A stretch of DNA of 64,000 bases from Azoarcus sp. GTDB lineage: Bacteria > Pseudomonadota > Gammaproteobacteria > Burkholderiales > Rhodocyclaceae. The stretch is from positions 37,659 to 101,658 of the forward strand of contig DYFV01000010.1 of the NCBI GenBank assembly GCA_020725025.1, in the 5' to 3' direction. Under the pieces are notes generated by a model. That model was not told the DNA's origin. It did not search any database and saw only the letters and a program-made list of their open reading frames with translations. Below are positions 47,908 to 58,195 of the stretch, one piece after another (the stretch's first letter is position 1; every line of letters begins with the position of its first letter). Both the position numbers and the translations under genes were made by a program.

Positions 47908-48876
47908 TCAGAGCCAGCCCTTCTCCTTGTAGTACTTCATGGCGCCCGCGTGGATCGGGGCCGACAGGCCGTTCTTCACCATCTCCTCGGGCTTCAGGTG
48001 GGCGAAGGCCGGGTGCAGCTTCTTGAACTCGTCGAAGTTGTCGAACACCGCCTTGACCATGTTGTAGACCACCTCGTCCGAGGTCTTGGCCGAGGTCACG
48101 AAGGTCGCCGTCACGCCGTAGGTGGGCGTGGGGTCCGGGTTGTTGGCGTACAGCCCGCCCGGGATCTCGACCTTGGCGTAGTACGGGCGCTCGCTGACCA
48201 GCTTGTCGATCGCAGGGCCGGTGAGCGGCACGAGCTTGGCGCCGCAGGTGGTGGTCGGATCCTGGATGTTGGCCGAAGGGTGGCCCACGCCGTAGAAGAA
48301 GCCGTCGATCTTGTTGTCGCACAGCGCCGCGCCGTGCTCGTCGGCCTTCAGCTCGGAGGCGAGGGAGAAGTCGGACATGGTCCAGCCCATCGCCTTCAGC
48401 AGTTCCTCCATCGAGGCGCGCGTACCCGAGCCCGGGTTGCCCACGTTGAAGCGCTTGCCCTTCAGGTCCTCGAACTTGGTCGCGTTCAGTTCCTTGCGAG
48501 CGACCACGGTGAAGGGCTCGGGGTGGATCGAGAACACCGCGCGCAGATCCTTGTTGGCGCCCGCGTCCTTGAAGGTGCTGCTGCCGTTGTAGGCGTGGAA
48601 CTGCCAGTCCGACTGCGCCACGCCGAAGTCGAGCTCGCCGCCGCGGATGGTGTTGAGGTTGTAGACGGAGCCGCCGGTGCTCTCCACCGAGCAGCGGATG
48701 CCGTGCTTGGCACGGTCCTTGTTCATGAGCCGGCAGATCGCGCCGCCGGCCGCGTAGTACACCCCGGTGACGCCGCCCGTGCCGATCGTGACGAACTTCT
48801 GCTGCGCATGCGCGGGGGTGGTGCCCAGCGAGGCGACAACCGCGAACGCGGCCGCCACAGCGGTCAGTTTCTTCAT
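47908..48876 (-). CDS. TAXI family TRAP transporter solute-binding protein
   Basis: Signal peptide and [25 protein letters not shown]. Confidence 0.95.
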   Translation of the reverse strand: MKKLTAVAAAFAVVASLGTTPAHAQQKFVTIGTGGVTGVYYAAGGAICRLMNKDRAKHGIRCSVESTGGSVYNLNTIRGGELDFGVAQSDWQFHAYNGSSTFKDAGANKDLRAVFSIHPEPFTVVARKELNATKFEDLKGKRFNVGNPGSGTRASMEELLKAMGWTMSDFSLASELKADEHGAALCDNKIDGFFYGVGHPSANIQDPTTTCGAKLVPLTGPAIDKLVSERPYYAKVEIPGGLYANNPDPTPTYGVTATFVTSAKTSDEVVYNMVKAVFDNFDEFKKLHPAFAHLKPEEMVKNGLSAPIHAGAMKYYKEKGWL

Positions 48877-49042
48877 ATCAGAGCTCCTTGTGAGTAAGCA
48901 TGGTCAGGCAATGCGCAGCCCGCCACGCCATGGGGACGATGGTGCGGCGGACCGAAGGAAGGAACGCATCCGCAGCTTTGCATGGTTCGTGGGGCGCGTC
49001 ACCTAGGGTTAGCCCGGATTCCCCCGGTCGGAGCGTCCCTGT

Positions 49043-50338
49043 TTACGCGGATCTCCGTCCGCCCGGGGCCGTGCCTGGCATAACGGCGGCTAGGGTGAAC
49101 CCTGCGTGGGGCACGGCCGGCTCCCGGCCCGCAAGGCGGTCGGCGAGGACGCTGGCGCTGCCCAGCGCGAGGGTGAAACCGAGCGCGCCGTGCCCCACGT
49201 TGAGCCACAGATTGGGCAGGGCGCCGCGGTCGATGATGGGGCGTCCGCCCGGCGTGGCGGGGCGCAATCCCGCCCAGGGCGTGACGGTGGCGAGATCGAC
49301 GCCGGCCCCGAAGACCTCGCGCGTCTCCCGCAGGAGGGTGGCGACCCGCCTCGGATCGATCCTCGCGTCGTGGCCAACGATGTCCGCCATGCCGGCCACC
49401 CGCAGCCGGCCACCCAGGCGTGCGTAAACGATCTTGCGCCTGAAGTCGGTAACGCTCGTGCGCGGTACGGCCGTCGCGTCGCGTACCGGCAGGTCGAGGC
49501 TGTAGCCCTTCACCGGGTAGATCGGGAGCGCCATGCCAAGCGGGCGGGCCAGGGCCGGCGCGTCCACGCCGTTTGCCAGCACGAAGGCATCGGCCGCAAT
49601 GGATCCTCGGGCGGTACGCACGGCCGCGACGCGTCCGCCCGCCGTCTCCAGCGCGTCCACCGCCTCGCCGAGCACGAAGCGCACCGGGTTCTCGCCCGTG
49701 GTGAGCAGGTCGGCCAAGGCGAGACAAAGGGCCCGGCAGTCCCCGGCCTCCTCGCCGGGCGTATGGATCGCGCCGTGGATCCGGCCGCGCAAGGCAGCGA
49801 GTGCGGGCTCCACCTCCAGGCAGGCGTCGCCGTCGAGCGCGACCTGCTCCGCGGCGAGTGCCGGGTGCGCGGCGAGCAGCCGCCGCGCCGCCGCGTACTC
49901 GTCCTGATCGCGGTGGACCACCAGCTTGCCGCTCTTCACGTAGTCGAAGGCCAGCCCGTGGCCGTCTACGAGCTCGTGCACCAGGGCGCGGGAGAGCAGC
50001 GCCAGCGGCAGCAGGCTCGCCACCGTGCACGCCTTCTCGCGCCCGTTGCAGGCCTGCAGAAAGCCCATGATCCAGTGCCACTGGTCGGGATCGAAGCGGG
50101 GCCGGAAGCGCACCGGCGCGTCCCGGGCGAGCATCCAGCCGGGGATCTTGGCAAGCACGTCGGGGTCGGCCAGCGGCGCCACGTAGCGGTAGGAGAGCTG
50201 CCCACCGTTGGCGTGGCTCGCGCCGCCCGCGATCTCGCCGCGGTCGACCACCGTCACCCGGTGCCCGTCCCGGCGCAAGGCCCAGGCACTCGCCAGTCCC
50301 ACGATTCCGGCACCCACCACCACGATGTCCATAGCCAT
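49043..50338 (-). CDS. dadA: D-amino acid dehydrogenase
   Basis: MDIVVVGAGIVGLASAWALRRDGHRVTVVDR FAD motif; GGQLSYRYVAPLADP; GLRPATPGGRPIID. Confidence 0.9.
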   Translation of the reverse strand: MAMDIVVVGAGIVGLASAWALRRDGHRVTVVDRGEIAGGASHANGGQLSYRYVAPLADPDVLAKIPGWMLARDAPVRFRPRFDPDQWHWIMGFLQACNGREKACTVASLLPLALLSRALVHELVDGHGLAFDYVKSGKLVVHRDQDEYAAARRLLAAHPALAAEQVALDGDACLEVEPALAALRGRIHGAIHTPGEEAGDCRALCLALADLLTTGENPVRFVLGEAVDALETAGGRVAAVRTARGSIAADAFVLANGVDAPALARPLGMALPIYPVKGYSLDLPVRDATAVPRTSVTDFRRKIVYARLGGRLRVAGMADIVGHDARIDPRRVATLLRETREVFGAGVDLATVTPWAGLRPATPGGRPIIDRGALPNLWLNVGHGALGFTLALGSASVLADRLAGREPAVPHAGFTLAAVMPGTAPGGRRSA

Positions 50339-50455
50339 TCCTCCCGATTCCGGCTTGCTTCGCGATCCCGCGAACACGAAGCCAGTATGGGGATTGCGCA
50401 AGGGCGGCGGGTTGCGGATGATGTGCATGGGTATGTCGTCAGGACATGGGCTGCC

Positions 50456-51388
50456 ATGCGGCTGCGTCAGATCGAGGTCTTTCGCGCGGTGATGATCGCC
50501 GGCTCGGTGAGCGAGGCGGCGCGCATGCTCGCCGTGTCCCAGCCGGTCGTGTCGCGGGTGCTGGCCCACACGGAGAGCGCCCTCGGCTTCCCGCTCTTCG
50601 AGCGCAGCCGCGGGCGGCTGGCCGCCACCGCCGAGGCGCGCGCCCTCTTCGTGCAAGTGCAGCGCGCCTGGGGCGAGATCGAGCGCATCGAGGCGCTGGC
50701 CGCCAACCTGCGCCGCGGCGCGAGCGGCCTGCTGCGGGTGGCCGCCACGCCGTCCCTCGCCACCAGCCTCCTGCCCGAGGCCCTGGCCGCCCTGCGGGAG
50801 AGCCACCCGGGCGTGGCCTGCGACCTGTGGGCGACCCACACCCGCCAGATCGAGGAGCACCTGCTCGCCTTCGACATCGACGTCGGCTTCGCCATCGAGC
50901 CGGCGCCCCACGTGGCCCTCGAGGCCACGGCACTCGCCCGCGGCGAGATCGTGCTCGCCGCGCCGCGCGCCTGGCTCGCCGGCGTGCTGCGTCCCGGCGA
51001 GCGGGGCTGGCTCGAAGCGCGCCCCTTCATCGCGCTGGCCGAGGCCACCCCGCTGGGCGAGCGCCTGGCCGCGCGCCTGGCCGCCGGCAGCTGGCGGCCG
51101 GCCCAGATGCTGACGGTGCAGACCTACGCGCTCGCCGGCATGCTGGTCGCACAGGGGCTGGGCTACGCGTTGCTGGACGGCTATACCGGCGCGACCCTGG
51201 ATCCGGAGCGCGTAGTGCTGCTGCGGCTCGATCCGCCGGCGCCCTTCGAGCTCTTCATGATGCGCAGCACCGCCGGCGCCGGCTCGCTGCTGGTCGGGCG
51301 GCTGGCCGCCTGCCTCGCGGCGGCGGCGCAGGCACACGCGCAGCGCCTGGCCGCGCGGGCGCTACCGGAGGCATTCGTGATGGGCTAG
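50456..51388 (+). CDS. LysR family transcriptional regulator
   Basis: [50 protein letters not shown]; divergent from dadA. Confidence 0.95.
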   Translation: MRLRQIEVFRAVMIAGSVSEAARMLAVSQPVVSRVLAHTESALGFPLFERSRGRLAATAEARALFVQVQRAWGEIERIEALAANLRRGASGLLRVAATPSLATSLLPEALAALRESHPGVACDLWATHTRQIEEHLLAFDIDVGFAIEPAPHVALEATALARGEIVLAAPRAWLAGVLRPGERGWLEARPFIALAEATPLGERLAARLAAGSWRPAQMLTVQTYALAGMLVAQGLGYALLDGYTGATLDPERVVLLRLDPPAPFELFMMRSTAGAGSLLVGRLAACLAAAAQAHAQRLAARALPEAFVMG

Positions 51389-51412
51389 GGCGCCGCCCGC
51401 TCCACCCCCGTT

Positions 51413-51488
51413 CCCGGATTCCCTTCCTCCATCCGGGCCACAGGCCAGCCGATGCTCGTGCGGCGTATTCGTAGCCCGGATCCGCGAC
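51413..51488. repeat. Dispersed intergenic repeat, inverted unit plus partial direct unit
   Basis: CCCGGATTCCCTTCCTCCATCCGGGCC ... GTAGCCCGGATCCGCG. Confidence 0.7.
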
Positions 51489-51513
51489 AGGCGTTCGCCG
51501 CCCCGCCGCGCGC

Positions 51514-52632
51514 CTACCGCCCCAGAAACTCCTCCGCCGCCCGGTACGCCAGCCCCAGCGCTTCGGCCACCCCCGGGTGGGTCACTGCCCCGTCGCACAC
51601 ATTGAGCCCGTTGCGCAGATGCCGGTCGTCCTGCAGCGCGCGGCGCCAGCCCTTGTTCGCCAGCGCCACCACGCAGGGCAGGGTGGCGGCGTTGAGCGCG
51701 TAGGTGGAGGTGCGCGGCACCGCGCCCGGCATGTTGGCCACGCAGTAGTGGACGACGCCGTCCACCACGTAGGTCGGATCGGCGTGGGTGGTCGGGTGCG
51801 AGGTCTCGGCGCAGCCGCCCTGGTCGATCGCCACGTCCACCAGCACGCTGCCGGTGCGCATGGCGCGGATCATGTCGCGGGTGACGAGCTTGGGCGCCGC
51901 CGCGCCGGGCACCAGCACGCTGCCGATCACCAGGTCGGCCGCCACCACGTGGGTCTCGATCGCGTCGCGGGTGGCGTGGAGCGTGGTGAGTTGCGGGCCG
52001 AAGCGCTCGGTGAGGTGGCGCAGGGTGGCCAGCGAGCGGTCGAGCACCGACACCCGCGCGCCCATGCCCAGCGCGATGAGCGCGGCGTTGCTGCCCACCA
52101 CGCCGCCGCCCAGGATGACGACGTGCCCCGGCTCCACGCCCGGCACGCCGCCCAGCAGCAGGCCGCGCCCGCCGGTTTCCTTTTCGAGGCAGTGGGCGCC
52201 CGCCTGCACGCTCATGCGTCCGGCCACTTCCGACATGGGCGCGAGCAGCGGCAGCCCGCCCGCCGCCGAGGTGACCGTCTCGTAGGCGATGGCCACCGCG
52301 CCGCTCGCCATCAGCTCGCGGGTCTGGTCCGGATCGGGCGCGAGGTGGAGATAGGTGAACAGCACCTGGCCGGGGCGCAGCATGGCGCGCTCGCCCGCCT
52401 GCGGCTCTTTCACCTTGACCACCATCTCGGCCTCGGCGAACACCTGCGCCGCGTCGGCCGCGATCTGCGCGCCGGCGCGACGGTAGTCGTCGTCGCTCGC
52501 GCCGATGCCGGCGCCCGCGTCGTGCTCCACCAGCACCGCGTGGCCGTGGCTCGCCAACTCGCGCACGCTGGCCGGCGTGAGGCCGACCCTGAACTCGTTG
52601 TTCTTGATTTCCCTGGGTACGCCGATGCGCAT
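51514..52632 (-). CDS. ald: Alanine dehydrogenase
   Basis: [77 protein letters not shown]. Confidence 0.97.
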   Translation of the reverse strand: MRIGVPREIKNNEFRVGLTPASVRELASHGHAVLVEHDAGAGIGASDDDYRRAGAQIAADAAQVFAEAEMVVKVKEPQAGERAMLRPGQVLFTYLHLAPDPDQTRELMASGAVAIAYETVTSAAGGLPLLAPMSEVAGRMSVQAGAHCLEKETGGRGLLLGGVPGVEPGHVVILGGGVVGSNAALIALGMGARVSVLDRSLATLRHLTERFGPQLTTLHATRDAIETHVVAADLVIGSVLVPGAAAPKLVTRDMIRAMRTGSVLVDVAIDQGGCAETSHPTTHADPTYVVDGVVHYCVANMPGAVPRTSTYALNAATLPCVVALANKGWRRALQDDRHLRNGLNVCDGAVTHPGVAEALGLAYRAAEEFLGR

Positions 52633-52914
52633 GGTGATCCTCCTGTTTGCATGGATTGGAGTCCGGCGGCACCGGGAAAGGTTCTGCGTACGTGACCTAC
52701 AATGCAGAACTATGGGTCGAACGCACGCCCCGGAGCCTTCGACCGGGAATTCCTCTGCGCCTGTTGGGAGTATCCGGTATGAAAGTATCCCCGATCTGCG
52801 CCGACTCGGTCGCGCTCGCCTTCTGCAAGCCCGCCTCCCGGCATGGCCGCCGCGCCATCGCCCGGTTTGGCTATCCCGTCGACGTGCATTCGCAACGCAG
52901 ACGGGGGGATTGAC

Positions 52915-53592
52915 GTGGCGCCGCGACAGCATGGATGGGACCTGACGCCCCGGGAGGCGGTCACGCTCCAGCGTGAGCTCGCAAGCGAGGTGGTGCGCGA
53001 GGACCGCATCGACACGGTGGAGCGCGTGGCGGGCATCGACGTCGGCTTCGAGGAGGGCGGCAAGGTCACGCGGGCGGCGGTGGCGGTGCTCGCCTGGCCG
53101 GAGCTCGCGGTCGTCGAGCAGGCGGTGGCGCGCCGGCCTACCTCCTTCCCCTACGTGCCGGGGCTGCTCTCCTTCCGCGAGGTGCCGGCGGTACTCGACG
53201 CCCTGGACAGGCTCGCGCACCCACCCGATCTCATCCTCTACGACGGGCAGGGCATCGCGCACCCGCGCCGCCTCGGCATCGCGAGCCACGTGGGTCTGCT
53301 CACCGAGATTCCTTCCATCGGCGTCGCCAAGACCCGGCTCGTCGGCACGCACGCCGAGCCGCCGCCGCTGCGTGGCGAGTGGGTACCGCTTCTCGACAAG
53401 GAGGAGGTGATCGGCGCGGTGCTGCGCACCCGGCCCGGCGTGCGGCCGCTCTACGTCTCCATCGGTTGGGGGGTGACCCTGAAGACCGCGCTCTACTGGA
53501 CCATGGCCTGCGTGACCCACTACCGTCTGCCGGAAACGACCCGGGCGGCGCATCGGCTGGCGTCGGGACCCGGCCGGGGCGCCGACGCGTAG
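52915..53592 (+). CDS. nfi: Endonuclease V
   Basis: [66 protein letters not shown] start inferred. Confidence 0.94.
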   Translation: MAPRQHGWDLTPREAVTLQRELASEVVREDRIDTVERVAGIDVGFEEGGKVTRAAVAVLAWPELAVVEQAVARRPTSFPYVPGLLSFREVPAVLDALDRLAHPPDLILYDGQGIAHPRRLGIASHVGLLTEIPSIGVAKTRLVGTHAEPPPLRGEWVPLLDKEEVIGAVLRTRPGVRPLYVSIGWGVTLKTALYWTMACVTHYRLPETTRAAHRLASGPGRGADA

Positions 53593-53680
53593 CCCGGATG
53601 GAGCCGAAGGCGGAATCCGGGACGTGCGGTGAGGGTGTCCATCGACGCTCCCGGATTCCGTTGCACTCCATGCGGGCTAC
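53587..53680. repeat. Dispersed intergenic repeat, direct plus inverted unit
   Basis: GCGTAGCCCGGATGGAGCCGAAGGCGGAATCCGGG ... CCCGGATTCCGTTGCACTCCATGCGGGCTAC; overlaps endonuclease V stop. Confidence 0.85.
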
Positions 53681-54105
53681 GAGAACTGCGTCGCGCAGAA
53701 CGCCTCCGGCGTCACGATCGCGAACTGCGGCTTCACCAGGCGGTGGCGATTGAGCTTGAGCAGCAGCTTGTCGCGGCTCAGGAGGTGGGTCGCCGTGCCG
53801 TCGCGGGCGATCTCGAGGAACTTCTGGTCGTCGGGGTCCCGGCATTCGGGCAGGGGAAGGGCGGCCGGATGGGCAGGCGCGGCCAGCGTGCAGCGGGCGG
53901 CGTAATCGGCGAGCAGCGCCGCCTGGCGGTCGGCGTCGGCGCCGAACTGGCGGTAGGCGAGCACCCGCCGCAGCTCTTCGAGTGCGTCCTCGCGGGCGAC
54001 GAGCGGCCAGCGGCCGGCCTCGAGCGCGGCGCGCAGGCGTGCGAGGCCCGGGTCCTCGAAGAACCACAGGGCCATCACCGTATTGGTGTCGAGGACAAGA
54101 CGCAC
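53677..54105 (-). CDS. PIN-domain protein (putative toxin family)
   Basis: VRLVLDTNTVMALWFFEDPGLARLRAAL, CRDPDDQKFLEIARDGTATHLLSRDKLLLKL. Confidence 0.85.
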   Translation of the reverse strand: MRLVLDTNTVMALWFFEDPGLARLRAALEAGRWPLVAREDALEELRRVLAYRQFGADADRQAALLADYAARCTLAAPAHPAALPLPECRDPDDQKFLEIARDGTATHLLSRDKLLLKLNRHRLVKPQFAIVTPEAFCATQFS

Positions 54106-54167
54106 GGACGATACGTGAACGAAAACGAGGGGGCCGGGCCCCCTCGTCGAAGCTGTAACCGTGCCGC

Positions 54168-55991
54168 TTACGCGACCTGGCGGGCGTCCAGGCGGACCTT
54201 CACGAAGCTGCCCGGCGCGTCCTCGATCGCCTTCAGCTTGCCCTTGGCCGGATCGCGCGGGGCGACCTCCTCGGTGTCGTGGGCGGTGACCCACGCCTGC
54301 CAGTCGGTCCACCACGAACCGGCCTGCTGCTGGGCGCCCTCGAACCACTTGTCGGCGGTCTCGGGCAGCTTTGCGGCCGGGTTCAGCCAGTAGCCGTACT
54401 TGTTCGCCACCGGCGGGTTCACGATGCCGGCGATGTGGCCGGAGCCGCCCAGGACGAAGCGCACCGGGCCGCCGAAGATCCGGGCGCCCATGTAGGTGCT
54501 CTTCCACGGCGCGATGTGGTCTTCGATCGTGGAGATGAAGTAGCAGGGCACCTTGATCTTCGAGAGATCGATCTTCACGCCGTCGATCTCGATCCCGCCC
54601 GGCTGCGCCAGCTTGTTCTGCATGTACATGTTGCGCAGGTAGAAGCTGTGCATCTTGGCCGGCATCCGGGTGGAGTCCGAGTTCCAGTACAGCAGGTCGA
54701 AGGGGAAGGGGTCCTTGCCCATCAGGTAGTTGTTCACCACGAACGACCAGATGAGGTCGTTGGCGCGCATCATGTTGAAGGTGCCCGCCATCTCCGAGCC
54801 TTCCAGATAGCCGCGCTCGAACATCTTCTTCTCGAGGCTGCTCACCTGCTGCTCGTCGATGAACACGCCCAGCTCGCCCGGCTCGGCGAAGTCGGTCATG
54901 GTGGTGAAGAAGGTCGCCGAGGCGATGCGCTTCTCCTTCTTCGCCGCCAGGTAGGCCAGCGTGGTGGCCAGCAGCGTTCCGCCCAGGCAGTAGCCCGCGG
55001 CGTTCACTTCCTTCTCGCCGGTCTGCTTCTCGATGGCGTCGAGGGCCGCGATCACGCCTTCCTTCACGTAGGAGTCGAAGCTCTTCTCGGCGAGGGTCTC
55101 GTCCGGGTTCACCCACGAGATCACGAACACCGTGTGGCCCTGGTCCACGCACCACTTGATGTAGGAGTTCTTCTCGCGCAGGTCGAGGATGTAGAACTTG
55201 TTGATCCACGGCGGCACGATCAGCAGCGGGCGCTTGAGCACCTTGTCGGTGCTCGGCGTGTACTGGATGAGCTGCATCATGTCGGTCTGGAACACGACCT
55301 TGCCCGGGGTGGTGGCGACGTTGCGCCCCAGCTCGAAGGCGCTGGTGTCGGTCATGCGCACGCGCAGCTGGCCGCCGCCGTCTTCCATGTCGCGCAGCAG
55401 GTTGTTCAGGCCCTTGATCAGGTTCTGGCCGTGGTTGCGCACCGTCTCGCGAAACACCTCGGGGTTGGTCACCGCGAAGTTCGACGGGCTCATCGCGTCG
55501 ATGTACTGGCGCGTGTAGAAGTTGACCTTGCGCTGGGTCTGCTCGTCCAGGCCCTCCACGCAGCACACGGTGTCATGCACGTGGCGCGCAGTGATGAGGT
55601 AGGACTGCTTGATGAAGTCGAACAGGAAGTGCTCTTCCCATTCCTCGTCCTTGAAGCGCTTGTCGGTCTTCTCGGGCGTGGCCACGGGCGCGCCCTGCAC
55701 GCCCATGAAGCGCAGCATCGAATGCTGCCACAGGGAGAAGTAGTCCCACACCAGGTTCATCTGCGACTGGGCGAGCTTGTAGGGGTTCGCGAGAAGCTTG
55801 GCCATCATGTCCATGAAGGCCTGCGCGATGCCGAGCTCGTCGCTGGGCGTGGCGACCCCCTTCTTCAGCTGGCGCTGGACGTGCTCGCTGATCAGGTGCG
55901 AGGCACGCTGCGCGACCTCCGAGTAGGTCTTGGCGACCTCCTTGGGGTCGGGCAGTTCGGGATGGGTCTTCTCGGTCTGGACTGCAGCCAT
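54168..55991 (-). CDS. phaC: Class I polyhydroxyalkanoate synthase
   Basis: LLIVPPWINKFYILDLREKNSYIKWCVDQGHTVFVISWVNPDE; lipase-like box AGYCLGGT. Confidence 0.97.
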   Translation of the reverse strand: MAAVQTEKTHPELPDPKEVAKTYSEVAQRASHLISEHVQRQLKKGVATPSDELGIAQAFMDMMAKLLANPYKLAQSQMNLVWDYFSLWQHSMLRFMGVQGAPVATPEKTDKRFKDEEWEEHFLFDFIKQSYLITARHVHDTVCCVEGLDEQTQRKVNFYTRQYIDAMSPSNFAVTNPEVFRETVRNHGQNLIKGLNNLLRDMEDGGGQLRVRMTDTSAFELGRNVATTPGKVVFQTDMMQLIQYTPSTDKVLKRPLLIVPPWINKFYILDLREKNSYIKWCVDQGHTVFVISWVNPDETLAEKSFDSYVKEGVIAALDAIEKQTGEKEVNAAGYCLGGTLLATTLAYLAAKKEKRIASATFFTTMTDFAEPGELGVFIDEQQVSSLEKKMFERGYLEGSEMAGTFNMMRANDLIWSFVVNNYLMGKDPFPFDLLYWNSDSTRMPAKMHSFYLRNMYMQNKLAQPGGIEIDGVKIDLSKIKVPCYFISTIEDHIAPWKSTYMGARIFGGPVRFVLGGSGHIAGIVNPPVANKYGYWLNPAAKLPETADKWFEGAQQQAGSWWTDWQAWVTAHDTEEVAPRDPAKGKLKAIEDAPGSFVKVRLDARQVA

Positions 55992-56011
55992 GTTCGTAAT
56001 TGCTCCTCTCT

Positions 56012-57040
56012 TCAAGCCGTTCGTTCGAATCGGATCGTGCCCTCGTTATCCACCCGCCTGTGCAGCGCCCCCCGCCGCACGAGGTAGTTGAGGTGGGCGA
56101 TCGCCTCTCCCATCGCGAACATTACTTGATGCGTATCGAGCTCGCGCGCAAAAAGCGTCGCAAGCAGTTCACCCGCGCTGCGCGGCGCGCGGATCTCGTC
56201 AATAAGGGCCGCGCAGCGCTCGCGGTGGTGTGATTCCAGTTGCTCGACTCGCGCCCCGAGGCCGCGAAACGGTCGACCATGCGATGGTAGCACGAGCGTC
56301 TCTTCGGGCAAGCTTTTGATGCGCTGCAGCGACGAAAGGTAGTAACCGAGGGGATCGTCGTCCGGCGTGGCGGCGAACACGCTCACGTTGGTCGAGATTC
56401 GCGGTAGCAGCATGTCCCCCGAAACGAGGATGCCGAGCTTTTCGCAATAAAGGCTTGCGTGCTCGGGCGCATGCCCGTATCCGACGATGACGCGCCACTC
56501 CCGGCCCCCGATCGCGAGCACGTCGCCATCGAACAGGCGGTGGTAGCTGCGAGGCAGTTCCGGCACGCCGCGACGGTAGGCGTTTCCGCGCTGCAGCAAG
56601 GCGCCGAGGCGGCTCTCGTCGAGGCCGTTGGCACGAAATTGCGCCACCATGTCCTCGACCGAATACCCCGGCAGCTGGTGCCACAGGGCGTGGCCGCCGA
56701 GGAACTCGCCCTGGGTCATGTGGATGGGCGCGCCGTCGCGGGCGGCGAGCCAGGATGCGAGACCCAGGTGGTCGGGATGGCAGTGGGTGACCACGATGCG
56801 CGAGAGCGGACGCCCGTCGTCGGCGAGGATGCGCTCCCAGTGCTCCTTGACCTCCGGCAGGCCGAAGCCGGTGTCCACCGCCACCAGCGCATCATTGGCG
56901 TCGAGCAGCCACAGGTTGATGTGGTCGAGGGCGAAGGGCAGGGGCATGCGGATCCAGCGCACGCCGGGCGCAATCTCCAGCGCCTGGCCGCCGGCCGGCA
57001 TCTCGGCGATGGGATAGCTGAGTTCGGTGGTATCGTTCAT
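56012..57040 (-). CDS. MBL-fold metallohydrolase
   Basis: VVTHCHPDHLGLASWLA (HxHxDH-like), GYGHAPEHASLYCEKLGILVSGDMLLPRIS. Confidence 0.93.
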   Translation of the reverse strand: MNDTTELSYPIAEMPAGGQALEIAPGVRWIRMPLPFALDHINLWLLDANDALVAVDTGFGLPEVKEHWERILADDGRPLSRIVVTHCHPDHLGLASWLAARDGAPIHMTQGEFLGGHALWHQLPGYSVEDMVAQFRANGLDESRLGALLQRGNAYRRGVPELPRSYHRLFDGDVLAIGGREWRVIVGYGHAPEHASLYCEKLGILVSGDMLLPRISTNVSVFAATPDDDPLGYYLSSLQRIKSLPEETLVLPSHGRPFRGLGARVEQLESHHRERCAALIDEIRAPRSAGELLATLFARELDTHQVMFAMGEAIAHLNYLVRRGALHRRVDNEGTIRFERTA

Positions 57041-57146
57041 CGATCGGTCTCCGTCGGGGCGTTCATCGCGGGGCCGTTTGCCGAAACCCCGCATTTCTGA
57101 TTAACTTTTCGGCCGCAACGACGCGATTTTCGCCGCAAACCTGGCC

Positions 57147-57584
57147 ATGGCACGCGAACAAACCTACACCATCACCGAGCTCGCACGGGAGTTCGACATC
57201 ACCCCGCGCGCGATCCGCTTCTACGAGGATCAGGGCCTGCTCACCCCGTCCCGTGCCGGCCGTGCCCGCGTCTACACCAAGGCCGACCGTACCCGCCTGA
57301 AGCTCACCCTGCGCGGCAAGCGCCTCGGGCTGTCCCTCGCCGAGATCAAGGAGCTGCTCGAGATGTACGACGGCGTGCACAACTCCGTGCCGCAGCTGCA
57401 GCACCTGGTGAAGGTCCTTGCCGAGCGCCGGGCCGCCCTCGAGCAGCAGCGCGAGGACATCGAGGCGGTGCTGGGCGAGATCGCCATGCTCGAGAAGCAG
57501 TGCTTCGATCTGCTCGGCCACGACGCCGCCGGCGCCGCCGCCGCGCGCAAGGAGCTCGCGAAGCGGGTGAAGAGCGTCGCTTGA
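57147..57584 (+). CDS. MerR family transcriptional regulator (LiuR-like)
   Basis: YTITELAREFDITPRAIRFYEDQGLLTPSRAGRARVYTKADRTRLKLTLRGKRLGLSLAEIKELL. Confidence 0.93.
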   Translation: MAREQTYTITELAREFDITPRAIRFYEDQGLLTPSRAGRARVYTKADRTRLKLTLRGKRLGLSLAEIKELLEMYDGVHNSVPQLQHLVKVLAERRAALEQQREDIEAVLGEIAMLEKQCFDLLGHDAAGAAAARKELAKRVKSVA

Positions 57585-57600
57585 TTTTTTTCACGATTAG

Positions 57601-57622
57601 TTTACGTTGACGTAAACGTAAA
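57601..57622 (+). promoter_or_regulatory. MerR/LiuR-type operator-promoter
   Basis: TTTACGTTGACGTAAACGTAAA: overlapping palindromes TTTACG-N4-CGTAAA and TTGACGTAAACGTAAA, upstream of the thioesterase gene. Confidence 0.7.
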
Positions 57623-57655
57623 AACAACCAGAATAAGCCCCCTGGAGGAGACCCG

Positions 57656-58123
57656 ATGCGACGCGACGACACCATCTTCCAGCCGCGCGATCCCGGCTAC
57701 GCCGAGCGCGTGCGCGCGAGCTTCGAGCTGCAGCAGGCGATGACCCTCGTCGGCGCCGAGCTCGCCGTGGTCGAGCCCGGATACACCGAGATCCACCTGC
57801 CGTTCAAGCCGGCGATCACCCAGCAGCACGGCTACATCCACGGCGGCATCGTCGGGATGATCGCCGACTCGGCCGCGGGTTACGCCGCCAATACCCTCAC
57901 CGCCGCCGACGCTTCGGTGCTCACCGTCGAGTACAAGATCAACCTGCTGGCGCCGGCCGAAGGCGAGCGCCTCGTCGCCCGCGGCGAGGTGGTCCGTCCC
58001 GGGCGCACGCTGATCATCACGAAGGCCGACGTGTTCGCCATCCGCGACGAGAAATGGACCCTGTGCGCGGTCATGCAGCAGACCATCATGGTGATGCATG
58101 CGCGCAAGGAACGAACCGACTGA
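57656..58123 (+). CDS. PaaI family thioesterase
   Basis: ITQQHGYIHGGIVGMIADSAAGYAANTL hotdog signature. Confidence 0.93.
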   Translation: MRRDDTIFQPRDPGYAERVRASFELQQAMTLVGAELAVVEPGYTEIHLPFKPAITQQHGYIHGGIVGMIADSAAGYAANTLTAADASVLTVEYKINLLAPAEGERLVARGEVVRPGRTLIITKADVFAIRDEKWTLCAVMQQTIMVMHARKERTD

Positions 58124-58195
58124 AGAATCGACCGACCAATTGATGTCGCCCCACGAGGGCGACCCGAATCCTAGCCTGACCGGAGAACCGCACTC

